64,000 nt of DNA, taken from Alistipes sp. (GTDB lineage Bacteria > Bacteroidota > Bacteroidia > Bacteroidales > Rikenellaceae). Shown here piece by piece: positions 8,976 through 15,907 of the stretch. The stretch lies in assembly GCA_017474235.1 (NCBI GenBank), contig JAFVIB010000004.1, forward strand, positions 62,001 through 126,000, in the 5' to 3' direction. The notes under the pieces were generated by a model. That model saw only the letters and a list, made by a program, of their open reading frames with translations, was not told the origin of the DNA and made no database searches. A program made the translations under genes and the position numbers. Within the stretch, counting starts at the first letter, position 1. Each line of letters begins with the position of its first letter.

Positions 8976-9883
8976 CGCCCCTTGTATCGGTCTGTATGAC
9001 CACCTATAACCACGAGAAGTATATCGCTCACGCGATAGAGAGTGTGCTATGTCAGCAGACCGACTTTGGTGTTGAGGTGGTGATTGGTGAGGATTGCAGC
9101 ACCGATAATACCCTTGCTATCTGCCGAGACTATGAGGCGCGCTACCCCGACCGCGTTAGGGTTGTGACCTCTCAAACCAATGTCGGTATGCACGCCAACT
9201 ATCGCCGAACTATCGAGGCGTGCCGAGGGGAGTATGTCGCTATGTGCGATGGCGATGATTGGTTTTCGGATGAAAATAAGTTGCATAAACAGATTGTAGA
9301 GCTTACGCGCACCGGTGCTACGATGTGCTATACCCGCTCTGAGCGTCGTGCAGACGATGGTAGTGTTATCTACCCGACAGGTCGTCTGCATACAACTTTT
9401 AATGAGATGTTGGTGCTCAATACGGCTGAAAATTGTACCGTTGTTGCTCGTCGAGACCTTATCTTGCGTTACTACGCCGAGGTGCAGCCCGAGACCAAAG
9501 GGTGGCTTACCGATGATTTGCCGATGTGGCTGTGGTTCTCGGCTCGGCAGAAGATAACCGCCATAGATTGTGTTACAGCTGTACATCGCGTACTTGCAAC
9601 AAGCGTCAGCCATAGCCGACAATGGCAGAAACAGCTCGACTTCTGCTACTCTCTCGATAGTATAATGCTATGGTTTGACGAGAATTATAATAACAACTCT
9701 TTGCACCGCTTCCTCTCTCGCCGCCGCCAAAATCGCGCCTTGTGGCTGCTATCCTATAATGGCTCTGTTGCTCAATACATCAAATTGTGGTGGCAGACTT
9801 GTAGAGAGTATCCGCATCTATTCCTCAACATCTCGCCATATGGGCTCTTTGTCAAAAAAGTACTTTGGCGTATGTGGCTGTAA
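8972..9883 (+). CDS. Family 2 glycosyltransferase
   Basis: Transfers a sugar from a nucleotide-sugar donor, probably to an envelope glycan; donor and acceptor are unknown. The 303 residues start with the GT2/GT-A signature PLVSVCMTTYNHEKYI and include EDCSTDNT and the metal-binding DGDDW (93-97). The C-terminal third is basic and aromatic, ending in LWRMWL, and may touch the membrane. It overlaps the helicase stop by four bases (ATGA) and is followed by a terminator. A surface-glycan enzyme at the end of a redox/RNA/DNA-repair operon is odd. Confidence 0.88.
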   Translation: MTPLVSVCMTTYNHEKYIAHAIESVLCQQTDFGVEVVIGEDCSTDNTLAICRDYEARYPDRVRVVTSQTNVGMHANYRRTIEACRGEYVAMCDGDDWFSDENKLHKQIVELTRTGATMCYTRSERRADDGSVIYPTGRLHTTFNEMLVLNTAENCTVVARRDLILRYYAEVQPETKGWLTDDLPMWLWFSARQKITAIDCVTAVHRVLATSVSHSRQWQKQLDFCYSLDSIMLWFDENYNNNSLHRFLSRRRQNRALWLLSYNGSVAQYIKLWWQTCREYPHLFLNISPYGLFVKKVLWRMWL

Positions 9884-9885
9884 TC

Positions 9886-9917
9886 TTCCTCTAACTTGTT
9901 AGAGGAATTATTTTTTA
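9886..9917 (+). terminator. Terminator of the trxB-GT2 operon
   Basis: Perfect inverted repeat TTCCTCTAAC/GTTAGAGGAA (9886-9895 with 9898-9907), followed by a T-rich run to 9917. Confidence 0.8.
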
Positions 9918-9918
9918 T

Positions 9919-9985
9919 CTAAAATTTTAGTAGAAAATATTTGTACATCTAAATTTTTAGTTATAACTTTGTACTAAACTTTTAG
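9919..9985 (+). promoter_or_regulatory. Three palindromic operators around the blaI promoter
   Basis: Three near-identical 12-bp palindromes lie at 9919-9930 (CTAAAATTTTAG), 9949-9960 (CTAAATTTTTAG) and 9974-9985 (CTAAACTTTTAG). The first is perfect; the other two differ only at the centre. A full promoter sits among them: TTTG at 9940-9943, 20 nt, TAACTTTG at 9964-9971. The middle palindrome fills the spacer and the third covers the expected transcription start, an ideal layout for self-repression by a BlaI/MecI dimer. Confidence 0.75.
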
Positions 9986-9997
9986 ATGATAGCTATT

Positions 9998-10375
9998 ATG
10001 AACAAAGATTTACAAACTCTCACACGCGGTGAGGAGGAGGTGATGCAGATTATTTGGCAGTTAGGCGAGGCTTCGGTTGCTCAGATTATTGAGAATATGG
10101 AGGAGCCGAAACCCAAATATACAACCGTAGCGACCTTTATCAAGATTTTGGAGAATAAGGGTTTTGTAGCACATAGGGCAGTGGGTCGCGGATTTTGTTA
10201 CTACGCTGTTGTAGCGAAGGAGGAGTATGCCTCAGGTATGGCGAAGAGTCTGCTTGCAAGCTATTTTAACGGCTCACTCTCGCAGATGGTCTCTTTCTTT
10301 GGCAAGAAGGAGGATATTTCGGTTGTGGAGATGGATGAGATACTTGAGATAGTTGAACAGATAAAGGGTAAGTAG
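9998..10375 (+). CDS. BlaI/MecI-family transcriptional repressor
   Basis: A winged-helix repressor that binds palindromic operators as a dimer and is normally inactivated by proteolysis triggered by a BlaR1-type sensor. The 125-residue protein opens with LTRGEEEVMQIIW, followed by KYTTVATFIKILENKGFVAHRAVGRGFCYY, which in pieces are the DNA-recognition helix and wing of BlaI. The C-terminal 40 residues are a helical dimerisation tail. ATG 9998 is preferred to ATG 9986 because the third operator ends at 9985 and the family start MNKDLQTLT fits; the upstream start would add four residues. The next gene starts after a 1-nt gap. Confidence 0.9.
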   Translation: MNKDLQTLTRGEEEVMQIIWQLGEASVAQIIENMEEPKPKYTTVATFIKILENKGFVAHRAVGRGFCYYAVVAKEEYASGMAKSLLASYFNGSLSQMVSFFGKKEDISVVEMDEILEIVEQIKGK

Positions 10376-10376
10376 T

Positions 10377-11615
10377 ATGCGCGCGGTGGTTATATACATA
10401 CTTGAGGTTATTGCTTGTAGTGGCGTCTTGGCGGCTCTCTACTCGCTGATTATAGAGCGTAAGGTGGACTTTCTCTTTGCTCGACTATTTCTCATCTTCT
10501 CTGTTCTCCTTTCGGCGGTGATACCGATGATAAATATCCCTGTGTGGGAGGCTGCCTTGGTGCCACAACTTACCGAGGTGGCAGTTGGCGAAGTAAGCAC
10601 AGAGGTTGTTCAGAGTACTGTGACATCTTTTGACTTCAACTTTATGGCTCTTATTTGGGTTGTCTATGGCGTGGGTGTGGCTCTGTGTATGGGTAGTATA
10701 GTGTTGCAGATGGTAAATATTCTCAATATACGCCGAGTTGGACAGATGACAACTTTTGATGGTGTCAATATTGTCCGCTCACAGCAGAATATAGCCTCGT
10801 TTTCACTCTTTAAGACAATATACATAGGTCACAATACAGCAGATACAGATTTACCGACCATTGTGGCGCACGAGCGTAGCCATATTGCACATAAACACTC
10901 TGTAGAGAGGGTTGTAATGGAGATTTTCAAGGCTTTGCTTTGGTGGAATCCGTTTGTGTGGATAGCCTCTCGCCGCCTTGTTGAGGCTCACGAATTTGAG
11001 GCAGACAATGATGTTATCGGCAGCGGTTGTGATGCCAATCTCTATGTTGCCACACTGTTAAAGCACCTGTTTGGTTATAGTCCGGAGATAGCCAACGGTC
11101 TTCATAATTCATTAACCAAAAAACGACTTAAAATGATTCTTAAAGGTAATAGTGGCAGATACGCTCTGCTACGCAAGGTGGCAGTTATTCCGGTATTGGG
11201 TATTCTCTTTGCTCTATTTTCGCTAACGACAAAGGAGGCTGTGGCTCAAGATGTTCAGCAGAGCAAGGTGGAGGTAGAGGTTACTGAGATTAACGATTAC
11301 CAAGACTTCTATCGCTGGGTTGTGATGAATGTTCAGTATCCGTCAGCAGCACGAGAGCAGAGTCTGTCAGGCTCTGTGATAGCTTCCCTTACAATTGATA
11401 CAGATGGCAATGTCAAAGATGTAAAAATTGTAAAATCCGACAATGAACTCTTTTCCAAAGAGGTTCGTCGTGTGCTTGCAAAGGCTCCTGCGTGGAGACC
11501 GTTTGTGAAAGATGGTAAGAGGGTAGAGGTAAAGTATATGCTGCCGGTAAACTTTGTTTTGGATGATGCCAAGGTGGAAAATGTAGGTGGCGTTGTGGTA
11601 AAGAGTTATAAATAA
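10377..11615 (+). CDS. BlaR1-type M56 membrane metallopeptidase with TonB C-terminal domain
   Basis: A membrane-embedded zinc protease that probably senses an envelope signal and triggers cleavage of the upstream repressor. The 412 residues contain membrane segments near 5-25, 33-53, 95-118 and 275-292. The cytoplasmic zinc site is HERSH (165-169), with a downstream EADND ligand segment. After the last membrane helix there is no penicillin-binding sensor domain. Instead a TonB C-terminal-like domain follows (about 320-397: YPSAAREQSLSGSV, VRRVLAKAPAWRPF, LPVNFVL). It starts 1 nt after blaI and 11 nt before the aspartyl protease. The signal is unknown. Confidence 0.88.
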   Translation: MRAVVIYILEVIACSGVLAALYSLIIERKVDFLFARLFLIFSVLLSAVIPMINIPVWEAALVPQLTEVAVGEVSTEVVQSTVTSFDFNFMALIWVVYGVGVALCMGSIVLQMVNILNIRRVGQMTTFDGVNIVRSQQNIASFSLFKTIYIGHNTADTDLPTIVAHERSHIAHKHSVERVVMEIFKALLWWNPFVWIASRRLVEAHEFEADNDVIGSGCDANLYVATLLKHLFGYSPEIANGLHNSLTKKRLKMILKGNSGRYALLRKVAVIPVLGILFALFSLTTKEAVAQDVQQSKVEVEVTEINDYQDFYRWVVMNVQYPSAAREQSLSGSVIASLTIDTDGNVKDVKIVKSDNELFSKEVRRVLAKAPAWRPFVKDGKRVEVKYMLPVNFVLDDAKVENVGGVVVKSYK

Positions 11616-11626
11616 AGGGTAGTACT

Positions 11627-12577
11627 ATGAGAAACTCTATTAAACTTATTGCAGCAATACTGTGTTTAGCCACAGCTTGCTCAAATACCAATCAGAAAAA
11701 AGAGCAACAGGATGTAAAGCCACAACTGCCAGCCGACGCAATAGAGATGAAGTATCAGCGTCATCTATATTTCGATGTGGTGCTTAGGGATTCAATACCT
11801 GCACGAATGATTTTCGACACGGGAAGTAGCAATCTTATATTGGACTCTACATTCTATGCAACAAACTTTGGCAAGAATAAGAACTTGCGCCGAGCAATGC
11901 TCTCGGGGGCAGGTAATGGTTTTCAACTGACAACTCTTGATGCAAGTAGTTGGAACTATCGCGTTGGCGAGGTCTCAAATAGTGAGCAGATGGCGATTGT
12001 TATGGACTTACGAAAGATTGTTGGCGATGGTGTAGATGGTCTGTTTGGTCTGCCATTTATGCTGGGCAGGCGCGTGGAGTTCAACTATACCGATGGTTAT
12101 ATTCGCTTTCTAAAGCCGGAGGAGACTATTGCTGAGGGTTTTGCTGCTATACAGTGCAAGTGGCTCAATAATAGAGACCGAATTATCGTTCCGCTGTCAG
12201 TTACATTTGCTGACGGATATACACTTAGTGGCAACTTCCTTATGGATACCGGTATGCCCGAGGAGTTATCTCTCAATAGTGCAACAACTAACCGTTTGAG
12301 AGATGGCGGACACCTTGCCGATGCTCATCGTAAAACCATTGAAATTGGCGGTGTAGGTGGCTCACGCACAGAGAGTTATGTGCGCGCACAGCAAATTGGC
12401 ATTGGTGGCAACACTATCAAGGATGTACAAATCTCTTGTTCAGAAAATAAGCAGGGGGCAATGGCTGACAACCGCTTCGATGGTCTTGTAGGTAATGCGC
12501 TGTTTGCCCATTTTGATATTATCTTCGATTTTGAGAGTTGGGTAATCTATCTTCGCCCTAATAATAGTGTCGATTAA
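11627..12577 (+). CDS. Lipoprotein with pepsin/retropepsin-like aspartyl protease domain
   Basis: A putative surface or periplasmic aspartic protease. The 316-residue protein begins with a lipoprotein signal (LATAC lipobox, cysteine near residue 19). It contains two catalytic-type triads, DTGSS at Asp64 and DTGMP at Asp207, in two similar halves, as expected for a single-chain two-lobe aspartyl protease. Each is preceded by hydrophobic residues (RMIFDTG, NFLMDTG). It is the third gene of the BlaI/BlaR1 operon, so it is a likely regulated output. The substrate is unknown. Pairing with a repressor-sensor module suggests a role in envelope stress rather than nutrition, which is inference. Confidence 0.82.
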   Translation: MRNSIKLIAAILCLATACSNTNQKKEQQDVKPQLPADAIEMKYQRHLYFDVVLRDSIPARMIFDTGSSNLILDSTFYATNFGKNKNLRRAMLSGAGNGFQLTTLDASSWNYRVGEVSNSEQMAIVMDLRKIVGDGVDGLFGLPFMLGRRVEFNYTDGYIRFLKPEETIAEGFAAIQCKWLNNRDRIIVPLSVTFADGYTLSGNFLMDTGMPEELSLNSATTNRLRDGGHLADAHRKTIEIGGVGGSRTESYVRAQQIGIGGNTIKDVQISCSENKQGAMADNRFDGLVGNALFAHFDIIFDFESWVIYLRPNNSVD

Positions 12578-12600
12578 CCTGCAATAAATTGATTGAGAAG

Positions 12601-12631
12601 TTGCCAGGTTTTATGCTTGGCAATTTTTTTT
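12601..12631 (+). terminator. Terminator of the blaI-blaR1-protease operon
   Basis: TTGCCA (12601-12606) pairs with TGGCAA (12618-12623), followed by eight T. Confidence 0.75.
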
Positions 12632-12652
12632 GCAAAAAAATGTCGTGTTTTC

Positions 12653-12683
12653 TTGCTAAAATGTAAAATATTCTTTACATTTG
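12653..12683 (+). promoter_or_regulatory. Promoter of the 6S-like RNA
   Basis: TACATTTG at 12676-12683 is a full -7 match. TTG/CTTG ending at 12655 lies 20 nt upstream as the -33 element. No start codon with a sensible frame follows, which points to an RNA product. Confidence 0.6.
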
Positions 12684-12689
12684 CATTGT

Positions 12690-12870
12690 GATTGATGATC
12701 ACAAGTGTTTGACAGACTCTCGAAGCGGACGCGGGGCGTGTTAGCGACAGAGATGGAGGGTGCAGGTGGCACTTTACTGCTCCTCTGAATTTTTTAAAGT
12801 GCAGTGTGCAATATATAAGGTGAGTGATCTGCTGATATAACACGCCCGCTTTCGTCGATAGTTTGTTGCT
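12690..12870 (+). ncRNA. Structured non-coding RNA, candidate 6S RNA
   Basis: No coding frame is apparent, but the segment folds into a long rod. The closing stem GGGCGTGTTA (12734-12743) pairs perfectly with TAACACGCCC (12838-12847), and flanking CGAA/TTCG extends it. An inner 8-bp stem GCACTTTA (12769-12776) pairs with TAAAGTGC (12795-12802). A long closing stem, an open purine-rich middle and a terminal hairpin over about 180 nt match the general plan of 6S RNA, which binds the housekeeping RNA polymerase. The GC-rich core contrasts with the AT-rich flanks. The ends are estimates: the 5' end is about 7 nt past the -7 element, and no clear terminator is seen. It could be another Bacteroidales structured RNA. 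Confidence 0.5.
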
Positions 12871-12875
12871 TAATC

Positions 12876-12906
12876 TTTGGATTTGTCAAAAAAATCACTA
12901 TTTTTG
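12876..12906 (+). promoter_or_regulatory. Promoter of the membrane protein/HTH pair
   Basis: TTTG at 12876-12879 and TATTTTTG at 12899-12906 are separated by 19 nt. This argues that translation starts downstream at ATG 12928. Confidence 0.65.
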
Positions 12907-12927
12907 TACAAAACAAATCCTAAAGTT

Positions 12928-13380
12928 ATGAAAAGCAGAAGTTTTCTCCTCCCGCACATTTTTGGTAAGATAGGTTTGGCTATTTTGGTGCCATTTACAC
13001 TTCTTGGACTTTTTATTATGTTTACGGGTGGATCTGATATAGCGTTTGGTCGATTCTTCTCTGCTACGGGTAATTACAGAGAGATTGAGTCGCAAATTCT
13101 CAATAATATCACTATTATAGGGCTTATCGTGGGTCTTATCTTTGCCTCTTGCTCAAGAGAGAAGTATGAGGATGAGATGATATCTGCCATCCGCCTTGAT
13201 TCACTGCTTATAGCACTCTATATCTCGTCGTTGTTGCTTATCGTGGCAGTTCTCTGTCTGTATGGTAACAACTTCTATGAGTTTCTGATATATCATATGT
13301 TTATCTTGCCGCTCATCTTCCTTATTACATTTAAGGTAAAGCTGTGGCGTCTAAATAAGGGGGGCGAAGATGAAGAATAG
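12928..13380 (+). CDS. Small membrane protein paired with an HTH regulator
   Basis: A 150-residue protein of unknown function with about four hydrophobic helices (around 15-35, 58-75, 92-112 and 118-138) separated by short charged loops (SREKYEDE). I do not recognise a named family with certainty; such proteins commonly sit beside small Cro-like regulators in bacteria. The start at 12928 is chosen because an upstream in-frame start would lie in front of the promoter. The last 11 bases overlap the regulator gene, so the two are probably translated together and may work as a membrane sensor and its regulator (inference). Confidence 0.75.
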   Translation: MKSRSFLLPHIFGKIGLAILVPFTLLGLFIMFTGGSDIAFGRFFSATGNYREIESQILNNITIIGLIVGLIFASCSREKYEDEMISAIRLDSLLIALYISSLLLIVAVLCLYGNNFYEFLIYHMFILPLIFLITFKVKLWRLNKGGEDEE

Positions 13381-13570
13381 TATCAGAGTTGCTCGAGCAG
13401 AGAGGCGAATGACCCAGCAGCAGCTTGCCGATGCTGTTGGCGTATCTCGTCAGACGGTCAATGCCATAGAGAGTGGTCGATTTATCCCCTCAACAGTCTT
13501 AGCACTGAAGGTTGCGCGCCTATTTGAGAAGCCGGTAGAGGAGATGTTCTCTTTGGAGGAGGGAGATTGA
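13370..13570 (+). CDS. Small helix-turn-helix regulator (Cro/C1, XRE type)
   Basis: A 66-residue DNA-binding protein made of essentially one HTH domain: IRVARAERRMTQQQLADAVG, then VSRQTVNAIESGRFIPS, then LALKVARLFEKPVEEMFSLEE. This pattern is the YozG-like subgroup of XRE regulators, usually found next to small membrane proteins, as here. It overlaps the upstream gene by 11 bases. The target is unknown; autoregulation of the pair is likely. Confidence 0.88.
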   Translation: MKNSIRVARAERRMTQQQLADAVGVSRQTVNAIESGRFIPSTVLALKVARLFEKPVEEMFSLEEGD

Positions 13571-13779
13571 CAGATTTTTGCAGTGTAAACTATACTTTAC
13601 AAATTTTATTGTGTCATTTCACCCTCTATTATGGTCGATTCACCGCATAGTAGCAGGGTGATGAAAATATACAAAAAGCCACTTACAACGCAGTTTCGGC
13701 ACGATTATTGCCTTGTTTTGGTCGATTTTTGCAGAGTTTGAAGGGGTAACTTCGATTTGGAGAATCGTAAAAACTTTCA
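13571..13779. other. AT-rich intergenic stretch
   Basis: Together with the ECF promoter and leader, about 300 nt here lack a gene. A weak inverted repeat GTAAA/TTTAC lies just after the HTH stop codon. No ORF or strong RNA fold was seen. Confidence 0.4.
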
Positions 13780-13787
13780 TATCTTTG
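13756..13787 (+). promoter_or_regulatory. Promoter of the ECF sigma gene
   Basis: TTTG at 13756-13759, 20 nt, TATCTTTG at 13780-13787. It looks like a housekeeping promoter, not an ECF-type autoregulated one. It leaves an 80-nt leader before ATG 13874. Confidence 0.7.
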
Positions 13788-13873
13788 CTATTGAAAATAA
13801 TGTTAAACTCTTAAAACACTTATTGCCTATAGGAAAAATTCTACTCTGAACATTTAGAAGAAAGGAGAAGAAT

Positions 13874-14458
13874 ATGAATGCACAGATGTTGAGCGATCGA
13901 GAGTTGCTTAATCTTTATCTGCAGGGCAATAAGAGTGCAATTTCCACTCTGATAGGTAAGTATAACCGTCGTGTTCGTGACTATGTTCGTATGATGGTCA
14001 AGGATAGCGATGTGGCTGACGACATTGCGCAGGAGACCTTTATCAAGGCTGTGAGCGTTATTGACGAGGGTCGTTATGTGGATAACGGCAAGTTTGCATC
14101 GTGGATAATGCGTATTGCGCACAATAAGGCGTTGGACTACTTCCGCTCACAGAAGAGTAATAACTCCGTCAATGAGTCTAACTCGGGCTATAATATTCTG
14201 GGTACTATGCGATACTCCGAGAAGACTGTTGAGGATAATATCATCTCTGACCAAATTAGTGCCGATATTCGCGCACTTGTTGAGCTGTTGCCTGACGAGC
14301 AGCGCGAGGTTGTTATGCTCAGATACTACTCAGATCTCTCATTTAAGGAGATTGCCGAGCAGACAGGCGTGAGTATCAATACCGCACTTGGTCGTATGCG
14401 TTATGCGCTTATAAATATGCGCAAAATGATTCAGGAGAAAAAAATCTCACTCTGTTAG
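13874..14458 (+). CDS. ECF-type RNA polymerase sigma factor
   Basis: A 194-residue extracytoplasmic-function sigma factor. Region 2 (about 18-95) contains LIGKYNRRVRDYVRMMV, the -10-contacting DDIAQETFIKA and FASWIMRIAHNKALDYFR. A 45-residue linker follows. Region 4 (about 135-185) contains LPDEQREVVMLRYYSDLSF, then KEIAEQTGVSINTALGRMR, the HTH that reads the -35 element. No anti-sigma gene is adjacent: downstream there is only a 61-codon ORF 6 nt away. The start ATG 13874 is preceded by AGAAGGAGAAGAAT, a purine-rich stretch unusual for this genome. Confidence 0.92.
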   Translation: MNAQMLSDRELLNLYLQGNKSAISTLIGKYNRRVRDYVRMMVKDSDVADDIAQETFIKAVSVIDEGRYVDNGKFASWIMRIAHNKALDYFRSQKSNNSVNESNSGYNILGTMRYSEKTVEDNIISDQISADIRALVELLPDEQREVVMLRYYSDLSFKEIAEQTGVSINTALGRMRYALINMRKMIQEKKISLC

Positions 14459-14464
14459 CAATAA

Positions 14465-14650
14465 ATGATTGCTCATAGGCGTTATAGATGTGAACACTCA
14501 CAAAATATAATGCCTATGATGCAAATCGACCCTTTACTAACTATTGACAATGAACAACTACTGATGGATTATGTTATCTGTGATGAGCCCGATTTGCTCT
14601 TTCTCGATACAGTTCTCAGGGAATTATTAACTAAGCAAGATGTTGTCTGA
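14465..14650 (+). CDS. Short hypothetical ORF behind the sigma factor
   Basis: A 61-codon frame starting 6 nt after the sigma stop codon and ending just before a terminator, so it is in the same transcript. An inner ATG at 14510 would give 46 residues starting MPMMQIDPLL, with an acidic, leucine-rich end (DEPDLLFLDTVLRELLTK) that could form a helix. I recognise no family. Its position suggests a small partner of the sigma factor, but it may be untranslated. Confidence 0.35.
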   Translation: MIAHRRYRCEHSQNIMPMMQIDPLLTIDNEQLLMDYVICDEPDLLFLDTVLRELLTKQDVV

Positions 14651-14658
14651 TAGAAAAT

Positions 14659-14699
14659 GAGGCTGTCCAACAACTTTTTGGGACAGCCTCTTCTCTTTT
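14659..14699. terminator. Bidirectional terminator between sigma and GNAT genes
   Basis: Perfect 10-bp stem GAGGCTGTCC/GGACAGCCTC (14659-14668 with 14681-14690), T-rich after on the plus strand and AT-rich on the other side. Confidence 0.8.
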
Positions 14700-15264
14700 A
14701 TTCCTTCTGCAAGTGCCACATCTGATGACCAAAAAATACCCTCGTGCCAACCCTTTTGAAACCAAGCGAAGAGTATAACTTCTCGGCTTGCGGATTGTTA
14801 CAATCGACTATCAACCCGACACGACTATAACCCTCGGCAAATATCTTGCTACAAAAGGCACTAATCAATGCCCGCCCGACACCTAAGCCACGAAATTGCG
14901 GCTCTACACCCACCGAATCGAGATAGTATTCGCCATCTTCAGTCTCGTCAGCAATCTGCGGTACTCGCCCCGTGCGCTTGCGAAGAGTGGCAAAAGTACC
15001 CTCTCGCAACAGCGCGAGTTTTGCCCCGTCGTATCCGACAATCGCACCCGCAGTAATACCATCAACCTCTGCTATCAGAGCATACTGCCAACTATATTGA
15101 GTCGCTCGCTGTTCTGCGACCTCTGTCAGCACATCGAGATAGTTATCTCCACAATATGCTCGCAGAGCCTCCTCGTCGCCAATTGCCATTGCAACAGCCC
15201 GAGCAATCGCCACGGCATCACTACTCCTTGCTGGTCGTATTTTAACCTCTCTTCTACTCTCCAT
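14698..15264 (-). CDS. GNAT-family N-acetyltransferase
   Basis: Transfers an acetyl group from acetyl-CoA to an unknown amine. The 188 residues contain the GNAT core: an N-terminal IRPARSSDAVAIARAV strand-helix, a central YALIAEVDGITAGAIVGYD, the acetyl-CoA-binding LDSVGVEPQFRGLGVGRALI and the C-terminal NPQAEKLYSSLGFKRVG. ATG 15264 is preferred to an in-frame upstream start at 15288 because it gives a short overlap with the upstream stop (ATGGAGAGTAG) and the family begins there. It is the last gene of a panE-lipoprotein-GNAT run. Confidence 0.88.
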   Translation of the reverse strand: MESRREVKIRPARSSDAVAIARAVAMAIGDEEALRAYCGDNYLDVLTEVAEQRATQYSWQYALIAEVDGITAGAIVGYDGAKLALLREGTFATLRKRTGRVPQIADETEDGEYYLDSVGVEPQFRGLGVGRALISAFCSKIFAEGYSRVGLIVDCNNPQAEKLYSSLGFKRVGTRVFFGHQMWHLQKE

Positions 15265-15907
15265 CTCGAAGTTTTTCAAGACAATCAATAGTCATCTGTC
15301 TGTCAAATTGTGCCTCAATACCTGTTGTTTGTGTCAGCACTTTGAGATATTCGGCAATAGGCTCCATCCCGACAGAGGCTCGGAGCGAATCTAACTTCTC
15401 AGAGTTTTCGACAGGATAGATATAGAGCTGCATAGCTTCCGGTCTGCCGAACTGAACAGACTGACTACCATAGCGTTGCGGTCTTTTCTGACCCATAGCT
15501 ACGCGGTCAAACAGAGTAGCATATTCATCCTTATCAATCAGACCACCTGTAGCCATCTGCTCAACGATTGGAAGGTATAGGAGCTGCTTTTCGAGTGTCG
15601 AGTGGTCAATGACTATCCAAATAGTCTTGTAAGACTCTTTCGAGAGACTGTTTGGCACTCCATCTTGCAGCAGACTATCTATAATAGAGATATTGCGGGC
15701 ATCGACACTCTCTTGCAGGTCGCATACCATAATGAGCGAATCTATCAAATCTGTTCGTCCCTCGGTGGTTACAGCCTTTGTGAGCTCTATAATCTGCCGG
15801 CGCACCTGTTGATCACTCTGCCACACCTCGGCAAGTAGGCGGTCTGTACTCTTCGGCGCACTGCATGCAGCAAAAAGCATTGTTACAATTATGATGTACT
15901 TTTTCAT
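15254..15907 (-). CDS. Lipoprotein of the DUF6624 type
   Basis: A 217-residue putative lipoprotein (signal with LFAACS lipobox). The mature part is helical and polar, with segments such as DLQESVDARNISIIDSLL, TIWIVIDHSTLEKQLLYLPI and YGSQSVQFGRPEAMQLYIYP, which resemble DUF6624 proteins; that assignment is from memory and moderate. Function is unknown. ATG 15907 is used, overlapping the panE stop by one base (TGATG); a GTG one codon earlier is possible. It overlaps the GNAT gene by 11 bases. Confidence 0.75.
   Translation of the reverse strand: MKKYIIIVTMLFAACSAPKSTDRLLAEVWQSDQQVRRQIIELTKAVTTEGRTDLIDSLIMVCDLQESVDARNISIIDSLLQDGVPNSLSKESYKTIWIVIDHSTLEKQLLYLPIVEQMATGGLIDKDEYATLFDRVAMGQKRPQRYGSQSVQFGRPEAMQLYIYPVENSEKLDSLRASVGMEPIAEYLKVLTQTTGIEAQFDRQMTIDCLEKLRDGE

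Noticed and set aside
9986..9997. Upstream ATG for the BlaI-family gene
   Set aside because: It would begin immediately at the operator end and adds four residues not typical of the family; ATG 9998 fits better.
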